From NCBI GenBank assembly GCA_036742665.1, contig DAINQP010000021.1, positions 1 through 42,775 on the forward strand: 42,775 bases of DNA. Direction: 5' to 3'. The notes under the pieces are model-generated. The model made no database searches, was not told the DNA's origin, and saw only the letters and a program-made list of their open reading frames with translations. The DNA is from Gp6-AA40 sp036742665 (lineage in GTDB: Bacteria > Acidobacteriota > Vicinamibacteria > Vicinamibacterales > UBA2999). Shown piece after piece: positions 16,350-23,722 of the stretch; position 1 is the stretch's first letter, and the number at the start of each line of letters is the position of its first letter. The position numbers were made by a program, and so were the translations under genes.

Positions 16350-16989
16350 CCCGATCTCCCGCCGCGAAGCGATGCAGCGTGTGACGGTTCTGCTCGGCGG
16401 CGTCGCGCTCGTCGATGGCGAAAGCGTGCTTGCGGCCATTCCAGACGCGGCCGCCCAGGAGGCCACGGCCGCTCAGGGCGTGGGTGCATTCACAGCTGCC
16501 GATGTGGCGTGTCTCGACGAGATCGCCGAGACGATCCTTCCGGAGACGAACACGCCAGGCGCGAAAGCGGCGCGCACCGGCGCGTTCATGGCGCTGATAG
16601 TCACCGACGCCTACACGCCGCGACATCAACAGATCTTTCGCGATGGCATCCGACACATGGACGAGGCGTGTCAACGCGAGTACGGCGCCTCGTTCATCCA
16701 GGCCCGCCCCGAGCAGAGACTCGCGCTGCTGCAGCGGCTCGACGCAGAACGGCAGGCCGAACTGGACGCACGCGACGCGATGCAACGCTCGCGCGCGCCA
16801 GTCGCGCCGCCGCCACCGCCCGACGCACCGGTTCACTATTTCCGCTTGATGAAGGAGCTGGCGCTGGTTGGCTACTTCACGTCGGAGATCGGCTACCGGC
16901 AGGCGATGCGGTACATGGAGACCCCCAAGCGCTACGATCCCTGCGCGCCGCACAAGCCGGGCGAGAAGATCTGGGCCTCCCACGCCTGA
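16336..16989 (+). CDS. gluconate 2-dehydrogenase subunit 3-like protein
   Basis: A 217-aa protein with a twin-arginine-type signal (PISRREAMQRVTVLLGGVAL) and a helical body matching the gluconate 2-dehydrogenase subunit 3 family (FTAADVACLDEIAETILPETNTPGAKAARTGAFMALIVTDAY...DEACQREYGASF...YFRLMKELALVGYFTSEIGYRQAMRY...PCAPHKPGEKIWA). In known complexes this small subunit pairs with the GMC flavoprotein and supplies its export signal. The start is GTG 16336, with GGAG 7 nt upstream, 14 nt inside the GMC gene. A separate cytochrome subunit, as in some dehydrogenase complexes, is not present in this operon, so the electron acceptor is unknown. Confidence 0.88.
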   Translation: MAISDPISRREAMQRVTVLLGGVALVDGESVLAAIPDAAAQEATAAQGVGAFTAADVACLDEIAETILPETNTPGAKAARTGAFMALIVTDAYTPRHQQIFRDGIRHMDEACQREYGASFIQARPEQRLALLQRLDAERQAELDARDAMQRSRAPVAPPPPPDAPVHYFRLMKELALVGYFTSEIGYRQAMRYMETPKRYDPCAPHKPGEKIWASHA

Positions 16990-16995
16990 CGAACG

Positions 16996-17070
16996 GGTCC
17001 TTGGTCCTTTGTGCTTAGTCCGTCCCTTGTCCACGGACCAAGGACCAAGGCCCAAGCACCAAGGACCACG
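16996..17070. repeat. inverted repeat of GGTCCTTGGTCC / GGACCAAGGACC
   Basis: The left arm begins GGTCCTTGGTCC at 16996; the right arm contains GGACCAAGGACC near 17035 and CCAAGCACCAAGGACC to 17068. Each arm is itself a degenerate direct repeat of a CCTTGG-type unit. It lies between convergent genes (stop at 16989, stop at 17077) and could fold into a long imperfect hairpin acting as a two-way terminator. Confidence 0.7.
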
Positions 17071-17076
17071 TGGCGC

Positions 17077-17658
17077 CTAGCCACGTCGTGTATGCGCGCC
17101 GCGATGGTCGAACGTGTACTCGGCGAGTGGTGACTCGCCAGGTGGCGCAGCACTGGAGCGGACGATCAGGCGCATGGGCACTTCCGGCGCGCGGCGGATG
17201 AGCGCAGCGGGAAGCGCCATGATCAGTTCGCGGCTGCCCTCGGGCACGGGGATGTCCGACGCGCGGGCCCATTCTTCGCCGCTGTCGAGTCGCATGACGG
17301 CGTCGACGGCAGTGACACCGCTGAAATCCGCGCGCAATCTCGTGACCAAGACCTCATCGTCGTCCCAGACCGCGCACTGCACCGAGCCACCCGCATCCAT
17401 CGCATAGGCACGGACGCGCACGCCGTCTCGAGCGAACTGGTTCAGCAGGCTGTCGGTGACGAACGCCTGAAAGCCGCCTGTGCGCGCCACATCGCCGATG
17501 CTGCGCCGCAGGCGATCCACGTCGGCGAGTAACTCCGTGCATGCGCTGCACGCGAACACATGCGCCTCGATCCGCTCCATGTCGTCGGGAAACACATCGG
17601 CCGTCCAGTAGTCCGACAGCTCGCCGATCGACAGGCAGACACCCGGACCCGCGGTCAT
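17077..17658 (-). CDS. zinc-finger anti-sigma-like protein
   Basis: A 193-aa, probably cytoplasmic protein. Near the N-terminus it has HVFACSAC (His33, Cys37, Cys40), the HxxxCxxC motif of zinc-containing anti-sigma domains, preceded by a helix (LSDYWTADVFPDDMERIEAH). The rest is a soluble alpha/beta region with no membrane segment, unlike most membrane-bound anti-sigma factors. Its ATG overlaps the stop of the sigma gene by 4 nt, so the two are made together, as is usual for a sigma and its inhibitor. Inhibition of the partner sigma is inference from motif and position; the signal sensed is unknown. Confidence 0.78.
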   Translation of the reverse strand: MTAGPGVCLSIGELSDYWTADVFPDDMERIEAHVFACSACTELLADVDRLRRSIGDVARTGGFQAFVTDSLLNQFARDGVRVRAYAMDAGGSVQCAVWDDDEVLVTRLRADFSGVTAVDAVMRLDSGEEWARASDIPVPEGSRELIMALPAALIRRAPEVPMRLIVRSSAAPPGESPLAEYTFDHRGAHTRRG

Positions 17659-18236
17659 GCCGGCCTCCCTGCTTCCAGACAGTCACGCATCGCCGCAACG
17701 GCACGATGGCGCGCCACGCGCACGGCGCCTGCACTCATGCCCATTCCCACTGCGATCTCGGTGGCCGAGCGCTCGACGTAGTACGTCAGCAGGAGAATGG
17801 TTCGTTCGCGCTCGCGCAGGGACGCGAGACACGGCCTGATGCGATCGGCGTCGAAGAGGCGCTCGTCGCGCGGCAGATCCACGGGCTCTCCGGCTTCGAT
17901 GCGCATCTGTAAATGCTCCCGTCGTCGCTCCGTGCGTCTGAGGCCGGTCGCCACCATGCGGCTCGTGCTGAGAATGAACGAGCCGATCTCGTCGGGGTTC
18001 CGAATCTCTCCAGCTCTCAGACGTTCGATGGCAATGAGCATCACCTGCTGTGCGAGATCGTCGGCGGCCATGTCATCGTGAAGATGCCTCACGCCGAACA
18101 GACGGATCCGCCGCGCAAACCGTCGATACAACTCACCTTCGGCCGCAGCCGCGTGGCCGGCCGGCGCCGACGCCACTTCACGAGCGAGGTCGCCGTCGGG
18201 CCGATCCACGAAGGGCGCGGTGTCGGGACCAGTCAT
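17655..18236 (-). CDS. ECF-type RNA polymerase sigma factor
   Basis: A 193-aa sigma-70 family protein of ECF layout. Region 2 is at about 35-110 (ELYRRFARRIRLFGVRHLHDDMAADDLAQQVMLIAIERLRAGEI, with the DLAQQVM helix that contacts the core and -10). Region 4 is at about 135-190 (LRERERTILLLTYYVERSATEIAVGMGMSAGAVRVARHRAVAAMRDCL, a helix-turn-helix). There is no region 1.1 or 3. Upstream of ATG 18236 the frame stays open, but the residues there are unlike any sigma factor. No good ribosome site is visible. The target promoters are not evident in the window. Confidence 0.85.
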   Translation of the reverse strand: MTGPDTAPFVDRPDGDLAREVASAPAGHAAAAEGELYRRFARRIRLFGVRHLHDDMAADDLAQQVMLIAIERLRAGEIRNPDEIGSFILSTSRMVATGLRRTERRREHLQMRIEAGEPVDLPRDERLFDADRIRPCLASLRERERTILLLTYYVERSATEIAVGMGMSAGAVRVARHRAVAAMRDCLEAGRPA

Positions 18237-18295
18237 GCAGGCGACGGTACCAGCCGCCCGCACGGTGGTCAACCGATCGCCGCCGCTGGCGACTG

Positions 18296-19036
18296 TCAAC
18301 TGATCGCCAGCGGGGCACCAAGCAATCGCTCCAGCACGTCGGCCGCGGCGCGCAGTGCCTCGCCTCCATCCCCGACGAACGCGGATCCATGCATGGCGGC
18401 GAGCACCTGTGGCTCGAGCGCGGCCAGCTTCTCCATGTGACCACGCGTCCGCGGCGTGAACGGCATGTAGTCCATCAGCACGGGGTGATTCTGGTACGTG
18501 GCCACGGCCTGTGCCCATCGACCGACCACGTCGCCGCTGGTGATCGGCTCGAGCTTCCCGAGTTGATGAAAGAGGTCCGAGCAGAACAGCACGCGGCTGC
18601 TCTCGTCGAATAGCACGCCCGCGTCCCATCCGTGCGGCAGATGAGGCGTTGGCACCCACTGCAAACGGTGTCGTCCGGTATTCAGGATTTCACCAGGCTT
18701 CAGCGCGCGGGGCGGACGGACGGCAAAGTCCTTTACGTTGACCATCGCGCCGACCTCGCCGCACGTCGCCTGTGCATCTGGCGCTGCCGCGAGCCACTCA
18801 TTGAGCGCGCCGCATTCGTCCACCTCGAAGTGACTCCAGCTTATCCACCGCAGTGAGGCCGGATCGATCACGCGCGCGACAGCGCCGCGCACTTCCGGGA
18901 ACATCCCGCGCATGCCGGTGTGAAAGAGCAGCGGCTCATCGTCCTTGACGAGGAAATGGTTGAATTCGAGGTCGAACTGGGGAACGTGAATCGAAAGGCG
19001 GAAGATGTCCGGTGCGATTTCGTCGATATCGGCCAC
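18296..19036 (-). CDS. metallo-beta-lactamase-fold protein, flavodiiron/ODP-like
   Basis: A 246-aa protein with the full set of di-iron ligands of the flavodiiron/ODP branch of the beta-lactamase fold: HxExD in SHFEVDECG (His69, Glu71, Asp73), His132 in TPHLPHGWD, Asp154 in FCSDLF and His216 in MHGS. The usual HxHxDH of hydrolases is absent, so an oxygen- or NO-binding or -reducing role is likelier than hydrolysis. There is no flavodoxin domain, so it would need a separate redox partner or act as a sensor. GTG 19036 is the start: AGGAGG lies 5 nt before it. It is upstream of the sigma/anti-sigma pair and in the same direction, 59 nt away; an oxygen-related input to that pair is only a suggestion. 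Confidence 0.82.
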   Translation of the reverse strand: MADIDEIAPDIFRLSIHVPQFDLEFNHFLVKDDEPLLFHTGMRGMFPEVRGAVARVIDPASLRWISWSHFEVDECGALNEWLAAAPDAQATCGEVGAMVNVKDFAVRPPRALKPGEILNTGRHRLQWVPTPHLPHGWDAGVLFDESSRVLFCSDLFHQLGKLEPITSGDVVGRWAQAVATYQNHPVLMDYMPFTPRTRGHMEKLAALEPQVLAAMHGSAFVGDGGEALRAAADVLERLLGAPLAIS

Positions 19037-19050
19037 AGTAGCCTCCTGAC

Positions 19051-19130
19051 TAGCTGGTAGTTGGTAGCTGGTAGCCGGTAGCGGCTAGCGGACGGCTCGA
19101 AAGTACTGGCTACCAGCTACCACCTACCGG
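19051..19130. repeat. GGTAGCTGGTAGC-type inverted repeat
   Basis: The left arm (19051-19082) is a run of TAGCTGGTAG/TTGGTAGC/TGGTAGCC units. The right arm (about 19107-19130: GGCTACCAGCTACCACC) is its reverse complement. The two can form a long imperfect hairpin. It lies upstream of the leftward metallo-beta-lactamase-fold gene and the rightward kinase gene. Similar GGTTGCTGGTTGGTGG runs occur at about 39910-39943. Confidence 0.7.
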
Positions 19131-19187
19131 GCTTCTTCAGACAGGAGGTGTCACCACCGGCGCGGGTGTTACAGACGCAGATGTAGT

Positions 19188-19205
19188 GTCCGGCTTTAGC
19201 CGGAC
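19188..19205. repeat. intergenic palindrome GTCCGGCTTTAGCCGGAC, copy 2
   Basis: Identical to the copies at 7890 and 28549, including the preceding TGTA. It lies 18 bp upstream of the TATAAT box of the kinase gene, so it would cover the -35 region. Confidence 0.75.
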
Positions 19206-19223
19206 AGCCGCGAGACCCACGGA

Positions 19224-19229
19224 TATAAT
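19224..19229 (+). promoter_or_regulatory. TATAAT -10 box of the kinase gene
   Basis: Perfect TATAAT, only 9 nt before the GTG start at 19239, with no ribosome site. A transcript starting at the usual distance would be leaderless. No TTGACA-like -35; the region is occupied by the palindromic repeat. Confidence 0.5.
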
Positions 19230-19238
19230 CTCGCGACC

Positions 19239-21635
19239 GTGCCCTTGGACAGTGGCGCCCGCCTGGGTCCCTACGAGATCGACGGCCTGCTCGGAGCGGG
19301 CGGCATGGGCGAGGTGTATCGGGCACGTGATACGCGACTGAATCGCCCGGTTGCGATCAAGATCCTTCGCGACGCGCTCGCCGACGCATCGGTTCGCCGA
19401 CGGTTTCAGAAGGAGGCGACCACCGCATCCGCCCTCAACCACCCGCACATCTTGACAGTGCACGAAGCAGGGGACATCGACGGCCTCCTGTATCTGTGCA
19501 CGGAGTTCATCGACGGCGGAACGCTTGCGGACTGGAGAACCACAAGCCGTCGAACCTGGCGCCAGATCGTCGAACTCCTCGTTGGTGTCGCTGATGGTCT
19601 GGCGACTGCCCACGCCGCTGGGATTCTGCACCGCGACATCAAGCCCGTGAACATTCTGGTCACGACGAGCGGCTATGCGAAGCTCGCCGATTTCGGACTG
19701 GCGACACTCAACGACGCGATGTCGCCGGATCTGGTGACTCGGACCGTCAGCGAGTCGCAGACAGAAGCTGGGACGATCGCGGGCACGATTCCGTACATGT
19801 CGCCGGAACAGGCCGAGGGCCGGCCGCTCGACGCCCGCAGCGACGTGTTCGCGTTCGGCGTCGTGCTGTACGAGCTGCTCGCCGGTCGACGACCGTTCGA
19901 AGGCAAGAACGATGTGGCGGTGTTCCATGCGATCACTCACGAGACGCCGCCGTCGTTGCCCAGCGAATTGCCGCACGCGCTGCGACTCGTCGTGGAGAAG
20001 GCGCTCGAGAAGGATCCCGCCGATCGATATCAGTCCATGCGCGAGCTCGTCGTCGATCTGCGCAAGCTCGTTCGCCAAACTTTGCTGGATACAGTCGCCC
20101 CCAGTCCGCCCAGGATGTCGCAGCGGAAGTGGGCGGCCGTTGGGATCGCAGGACTACTCGTCGCCGGCGTGATGACGTGGTTCGCGACCGGCCTGCGCCC
20201 GGCTACGACACCGGCGCCGGGATCAGTGCGCACGCTGGCGGTTCTTCCGTTGAAGATGCTGCAGCAGAATACGGCCGACGATCACATCGGCCTCGGCCTG
20301 ACCGACACGATTATTGCCAGGCTCGGACAGATCGGAGGTGTGATCGTCCGCCCGACCAGCGCGGTGCGGAAGTACGGCGCCGCCGATGCGGATGCGCTGA
20401 AGGCGGCTGGGGAGCTGCAGGTCGATGCCGTCCTCGACGGGACCGTGCAGCGCGCAGGCGAGCAGTTGCGCGTGAACGTGACGCTCCTGCGCGCGAGTGA
20501 CGGCACATCGTTGTGGAGCGAGACATTCAACGTCGGCTTGAAAGACATGTTCACGCTCGAAGACGAGATCGCCGGCAAAGTGGTCTCACAGCTGCGCTTG
20601 CGGCTCAGCGCGGATGAGCGGCTGCGCCTCACCAAGCATCACACGGCAAGCCCTGAGGCTTACGAGTACTACCTGAAAGGCGTCGCGACGTTCGGTTCGG
20701 CCGGTGCGGCATCTCCGACTACGTTGGGAAACGTCGAACCCGGCGTGAAGCTGCTCGAGAAAGCGGTGCGGATCGACCCGAACTATGCGGTGGCGCACGC
20801 ACAGTTGGCCTGGGGCTATGCCTGGCTTGGACTGATGACGCCGGCAGGGAAAGCGATGGTGAATCGCGCCCGCGACGCGCTCGCTCGGGCTGAAGCACTC
20901 GACCCTGATCTGGCGGAGTCGCACGTGGCGCGTCATCTCCTCCTCTGGAGCGCGTACGAAGGTAATCAGATGCTTCCCGCATTCGAGGAGCTTCGGACGG
21001 CTCAGCGACTCAACCCGAACGTTGCGCATCTCGAGCTCGGCTCGTTCTACGGGCATCTCGGGATGGTGGAGCCCGCAGTTAAAGAGCTGACGCGGGCGCT
21101 CGAAATCGATCCGACCAACGACTCGGTCCGGGCTGAATTGGCGAACCTCTATTGGTACAGCGCGCTGTACGACGAGGCCATCGCTGAGAATCAGAAGCTC
21201 GTTCGACCGATTGCATGGGCGTTTTACTTCTACGTCGGTGCGGGGCGCTTCGACGAGGGCCAGCGGCTCATCGACGCAGCGCTCGCGCAGAATCCGAAGG
21301 ACGGGTTGGCGAAAGGCGGCCGCGCCCTGCTCTTGGCCCATCAGGGGAAACATGCCGAGGCGCAACAGTGGCTCGACCCCATCACCGACGATTTCCGGAT
21401 GGACCGCAGGTTCCACCACGCGGCATATCAACGCGCCTGTATCTCCGCTCTCGCGGGAGAGGTCCCGAACGCAGTCAAATGGCTCGATGACACCGTCGCG
21501 ACGGGAATGCCAATCTATCCTGCGTTCGCCCGCGATCGCTGCTTCGACCCGATCCGCCGCGACGCACGCTTCGAGCAGTTCATGGCGAAGCTGAAGCCGG
21601 TCTGGGAGGAGTACGACCGCAAGATGCGCTTCTAG
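19239..21635 (+). CDS. membrane serine/threonine kinase with TolB_N-like and TPR domains
   Basis: A 798-aa transmembrane Hanks-type kinase. Kinase domain, residues 10-275: glycine loop LGAGGMGEV, Lys41 in VAIK, HRDIKPVN (His131-Asp133), DFG (151-153), then YMSPEQ. One membrane helix at about 299-319. Next, at about 330-455, is a domain of the TolB N-terminal/FlgO-like type (LAVLPLKML...DHIGLGLTDTIIARLGQIGGVIVRPTSAVRKY...LQVDAVLDGTVQRAGEQLRVNVTLLRASDGTSLWSETFN), and then tandem TPR repeats to the C-terminus. The kinase is cytoplasmic and the TPR part periplasmic if one helix is used. The start is GTG, with a TATAAT box 9 nt before it. A relative begins at 42177 with nearly the same first 26 residues. 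Confidence 0.92.
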   Translation: MPLDSGARLGPYEIDGLLGAGGMGEVYRARDTRLNRPVAIKILRDALADASVRRRFQKEATTASALNHPHILTVHEAGDIDGLLYLCTEFIDGGTLADWRTTSRRTWRQIVELLVGVADGLATAHAAGILHRDIKPVNILVTTSGYAKLADFGLATLNDAMSPDLVTRTVSESQTEAGTIAGTIPYMSPEQAEGRPLDARSDVFAFGVVLYELLAGRRPFEGKNDVAVFHAITHETPPSLPSELPHALRLVVEKALEKDPADRYQSMRELVVDLRKLVRQTLLDTVAPSPPRMSQRKWAAVGIAGLLVAGVMTWFATGLRPATTPAPGSVRTLAVLPLKMLQQNTADDHIGLGLTDTIIARLGQIGGVIVRPTSAVRKYGAADADALKAAGELQVDAVLDGTVQRAGEQLRVNVTLLRASDGTSLWSETFNVGLKDMFTLEDEIAGKVVSQLRLRLSADERLRLTKHHTASPEAYEYYLKGVATFGSAGAASPTTLGNVEPGVKLLEKAVRIDPNYAVAHAQLAWGYAWLGLMTPAGKAMVNRARDALARAEALDPDLAESHVARHLLLWSAYEGNQMLPAFEELRTAQRLNPNVAHLELGSFYGHLGMVEPAVKELTRALEIDPTNDSVRAELANLYWYSALYDEAIAENQKLVRPIAWAFYFYVGAGRFDEGQRLIDAALAQNPKDGLAKGGRALLLAHQGKHAEAQQWLDPITDDFRMDRRFHHAAYQRACISALAGEVPNAVKWLDDTVATGMPIYPAFARDRCFDPIRRDARFEQFMAKLKPVWEEYDRKMRF

Positions 21636-21646
21636 CGCGTGCCCGC

Positions 21647-23722
21647 CTAGTGGAGGTCGATGCCCGACTTTCTCGCCTTCAATGCGTGCGACACCACTCG
21701 TGCGATCTCAGCGGCCGCAGTGTCGGGAGTCCTGCCTGACGGATGAATGCCGCAGATAGCCGTCGTGCAGGCGTGATCGAGAGACGACGCCCAGCGGAAG
21801 CGTCCGGCGGCATCGCGCCCGTATGTGATGTACGCCGAAAGCGTATTGAGCCCGGTGCCGGGACGTTCACCGATCAGGTGCACGACGACTTCGGCGCGCG
21901 ATATCTCACCGACGTGATACCCAGCTCGAACCCGCCCGTTCTCGATGACCACCGCGTTCTCCCGGACGCGACATTCTTCGCTCGCGAGCTGTTGCCGAAG
22001 TGGCGGCACGAGGGCACGCACATGTTCATTCACCGCGTTCGCATTCAGACCGTCCGACACGACCAGGAGCACGTCGCCAGCTTCCAAGCCAGTCGGCCTC
22101 GCGAGCGTGCCCGCATCGGTGTCGCGCAGCCGTTCTCCCGAAACCGGACGCGACAGGTACTCGTCTCGACTGGCGGCTTGTGTTCGTACACGCACATGAC
22201 GCGGAAGCGCTGACCCAATGACGCTGTCTTCCAGCCCGGCATACAGCGAGCGCCTGGCATGGGAGTAGATAGCATCGAGGCGCGCTTCGGGCGTGCCAGC
22301 GGGTGTCGAGCCGTCGCCCAGATCGAAGCCGCGCGCGCGAAGTATTTGGAGCCGCCGACGTCCCTCATCGGTCAAGGCGCCGGTGCTGCGGTGATCGCCG
22401 CATGCCTTGGCGTAAGAGGCGTAGACGCTGGCGGTGGAATCGTCTCCATGCGCCAACGCGTCATCGAAGACATCGATCGACCTCAGACGCTGCTCGTATG
22501 CCGACGTCATTCGACGGCCGCTACTCTCGCGGAGGTGCGGGTGTTCGCGAAATGAGGTCGTCATGTATCCGAGCATGGGATCCGCGTTGCCGGCGACTGC
22601 CATCACATACGCCGGATGTGCGCGTCTAACCACGCGGGCCGTCAGAGCGTGGAGCTCGCGAGGCGCGATGCCCATATGAAACGTCGCACACACATCCAGG
22701 CCCATCGTCAGTCCATGGAGCTTGGCCATGAAGCAGTCTTCGAGACAGGCACGTTCCAGCTGCGCGCCGGTTCTGAAGACTTCAGGCCCGATGAACCCTG
22801 CGACGTCGTTGATGATCGTCCACACGCCGGTCTGTTGCTGAAGGTGCCTGGCCACGCCGTAGGTGCGCGCTTCGAGCGTGACCATGTCGATGCCTTCGGC
22901 AGCGCCGTTGGTGACTTCCGCACCTTGGCCGGTCTCGAAATACAGGCCCGGAAAGTCGCGAGCCAAATCGAGCACGCCGTCGACATCCATCCCCACCATG
23001 CCGGTCAGTGCCGTTGATGTTCCGGCAAGGCTCTGGAATCCGACATCCACGCGCGTGCGCTGTCGTGCGCGGTGTTGCTTCACGAGGTCCGACAGCACGC
23101 AGAAGCGCGTGGGCAGAGCCAACCGATCGATGACGCGGGCCAGCACTTCTTCTAGCCGAATGATGCTGTCGATGTCATCGCTCGCAGGATTCACCCCAAG
23201 GATGACGTCGCCGCACCCGTAGGTGAGTCCCTCGAGGATGGACAACAGCACTTCATCCTCATCGTCACCGGGGCTGTTGGGCTGAATGCGTGATCCGAAG
23301 TGAGTGGGTGAGCCAACGGCGATGCCGTTGTCCGGCGCAGGAAGCGGATTGAAGACTCGCGCACAGACGAACGCGAGCTCTTCGTCAGACATTACCTTGG
23401 CGCACGCCGCGATCGTCTCGCTGGTGAGCCCGCGCCGGTAACGAATCAGCCATGCGCCGCCGTCTGCGCCGAGCAGCCGCGCTTTTACATCGCTGACGGT
23501 CAACAGATCCAATGCATCGGCCGTGTCACGATCGACGGATCGAGCCAGGACCTCACTGACCCCATCGTCAACGAGCGTGTGTGAACGAATGGTGTGAAGC
23601 GAGGTGCCGAGAATGGCCCGGCGCGCCTCCGCGCGAACGTAGTCGTCGTGCGTTCCACCGACGGCGAGGTCGCCCTCTTTGAAGGCATTCGCCAGCGTCA
23701 GCGTCAGACGCCACTCGTTCAC
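21647..23722 (-). CDS. eutBC: EutB-EutC fused ethanolamine ammonia-lyase
   Basis: A 691-aa single chain. Residues ~1-440 correspond to the large subunit EutB, with SRIQPNSPGDD (Arg145, Gln147), EGLTYGCGDVILGVNPASDD (Asn178), YFETGQGAEVTNGAAEGIDMVTLEARTYGVARH (Glu263) and MGLDVCATFHMG (Asp343), which match the substrate-binding and catalytic residues of the known enzyme. Residues ~441-691 correspond to the small subunit EutC: SVIGSALPRHVRVRTQAASRDEYLSRP, VLLVVSDGLNANAV, VVVHLIGERPGTGLNTLSAYITYG, ICGIHPSGRTP. The reaction is the adenosylcobalamin-dependent conversion of ethanolamine to acetaldehyde and ammonia. EutB and EutC are normally separate genes. The start is GTG 23722, overlapping the amidohydrolase stop by 4 nt. 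No eutA, eutH or shell genes are nearby. Confidence 0.88.
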   Translation of the reverse strand: MNEWRLTLTLANAFKEGDLAVGGTHDDYVRAEARRAILGTSLHTIRSHTLVDDGVSEVLARSVDRDTADALDLLTVSDVKARLLGADGGAWLIRYRRGLTSETIAACAKVMSDEELAFVCARVFNPLPAPDNGIAVGSPTHFGSRIQPNSPGDDEDEVLLSILEGLTYGCGDVILGVNPASDDIDSIIRLEEVLARVIDRLALPTRFCVLSDLVKQHRARQRTRVDVGFQSLAGTSTALTGMVGMDVDGVLDLARDFPGLYFETGQGAEVTNGAAEGIDMVTLEARTYGVARHLQQQTGVWTIINDVAGFIGPEVFRTGAQLERACLEDCFMAKLHGLTMGLDVCATFHMGIAPRELHALTARVVRRAHPAYVMAVAGNADPMLGYMTTSFREHPHLRESSGRRMTSAYEQRLRSIDVFDDALAHGDDSTASVYASYAKACGDHRSTGALTDEGRRRLQILRARGFDLGDGSTPAGTPEARLDAIYSHARRSLYAGLEDSVIGSALPRHVRVRTQAASRDEYLSRPVSGERLRDTDAGTLARPTGLEAGDVLLVVSDGLNANAVNEHVRALVPPLRQQLASEECRVRENAVVIENGRVRAGYHVGEISRAEVVVHLIGERPGTGLNTLSAYITYGRDAAGRFRWASSLDHACTTAICGIHPSGRTPDTAAAEIARVVSHALKARKSGIDLH

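Noticed and set aside
15009..16466. 485-codon open frame antisense to the GMC dehydrogenase
   Set aside because: Shadow of a well-conserved flavoprotein; no recognisable motif.
16990..17076. Possible CRISPR-like repeats (also at 19051-19130 and 9267-9303)
   Set aside because: Units are 7-15 nt, inverted and without spacers of even length; no cas gene is present.
18237..18659. Extension of the sigma-factor frame upstream
   Set aside because: It lies over the metallo-beta-lactamase-fold gene, and the translated residues are Arg/Gly-rich and unlike sigma region 1 or 2.
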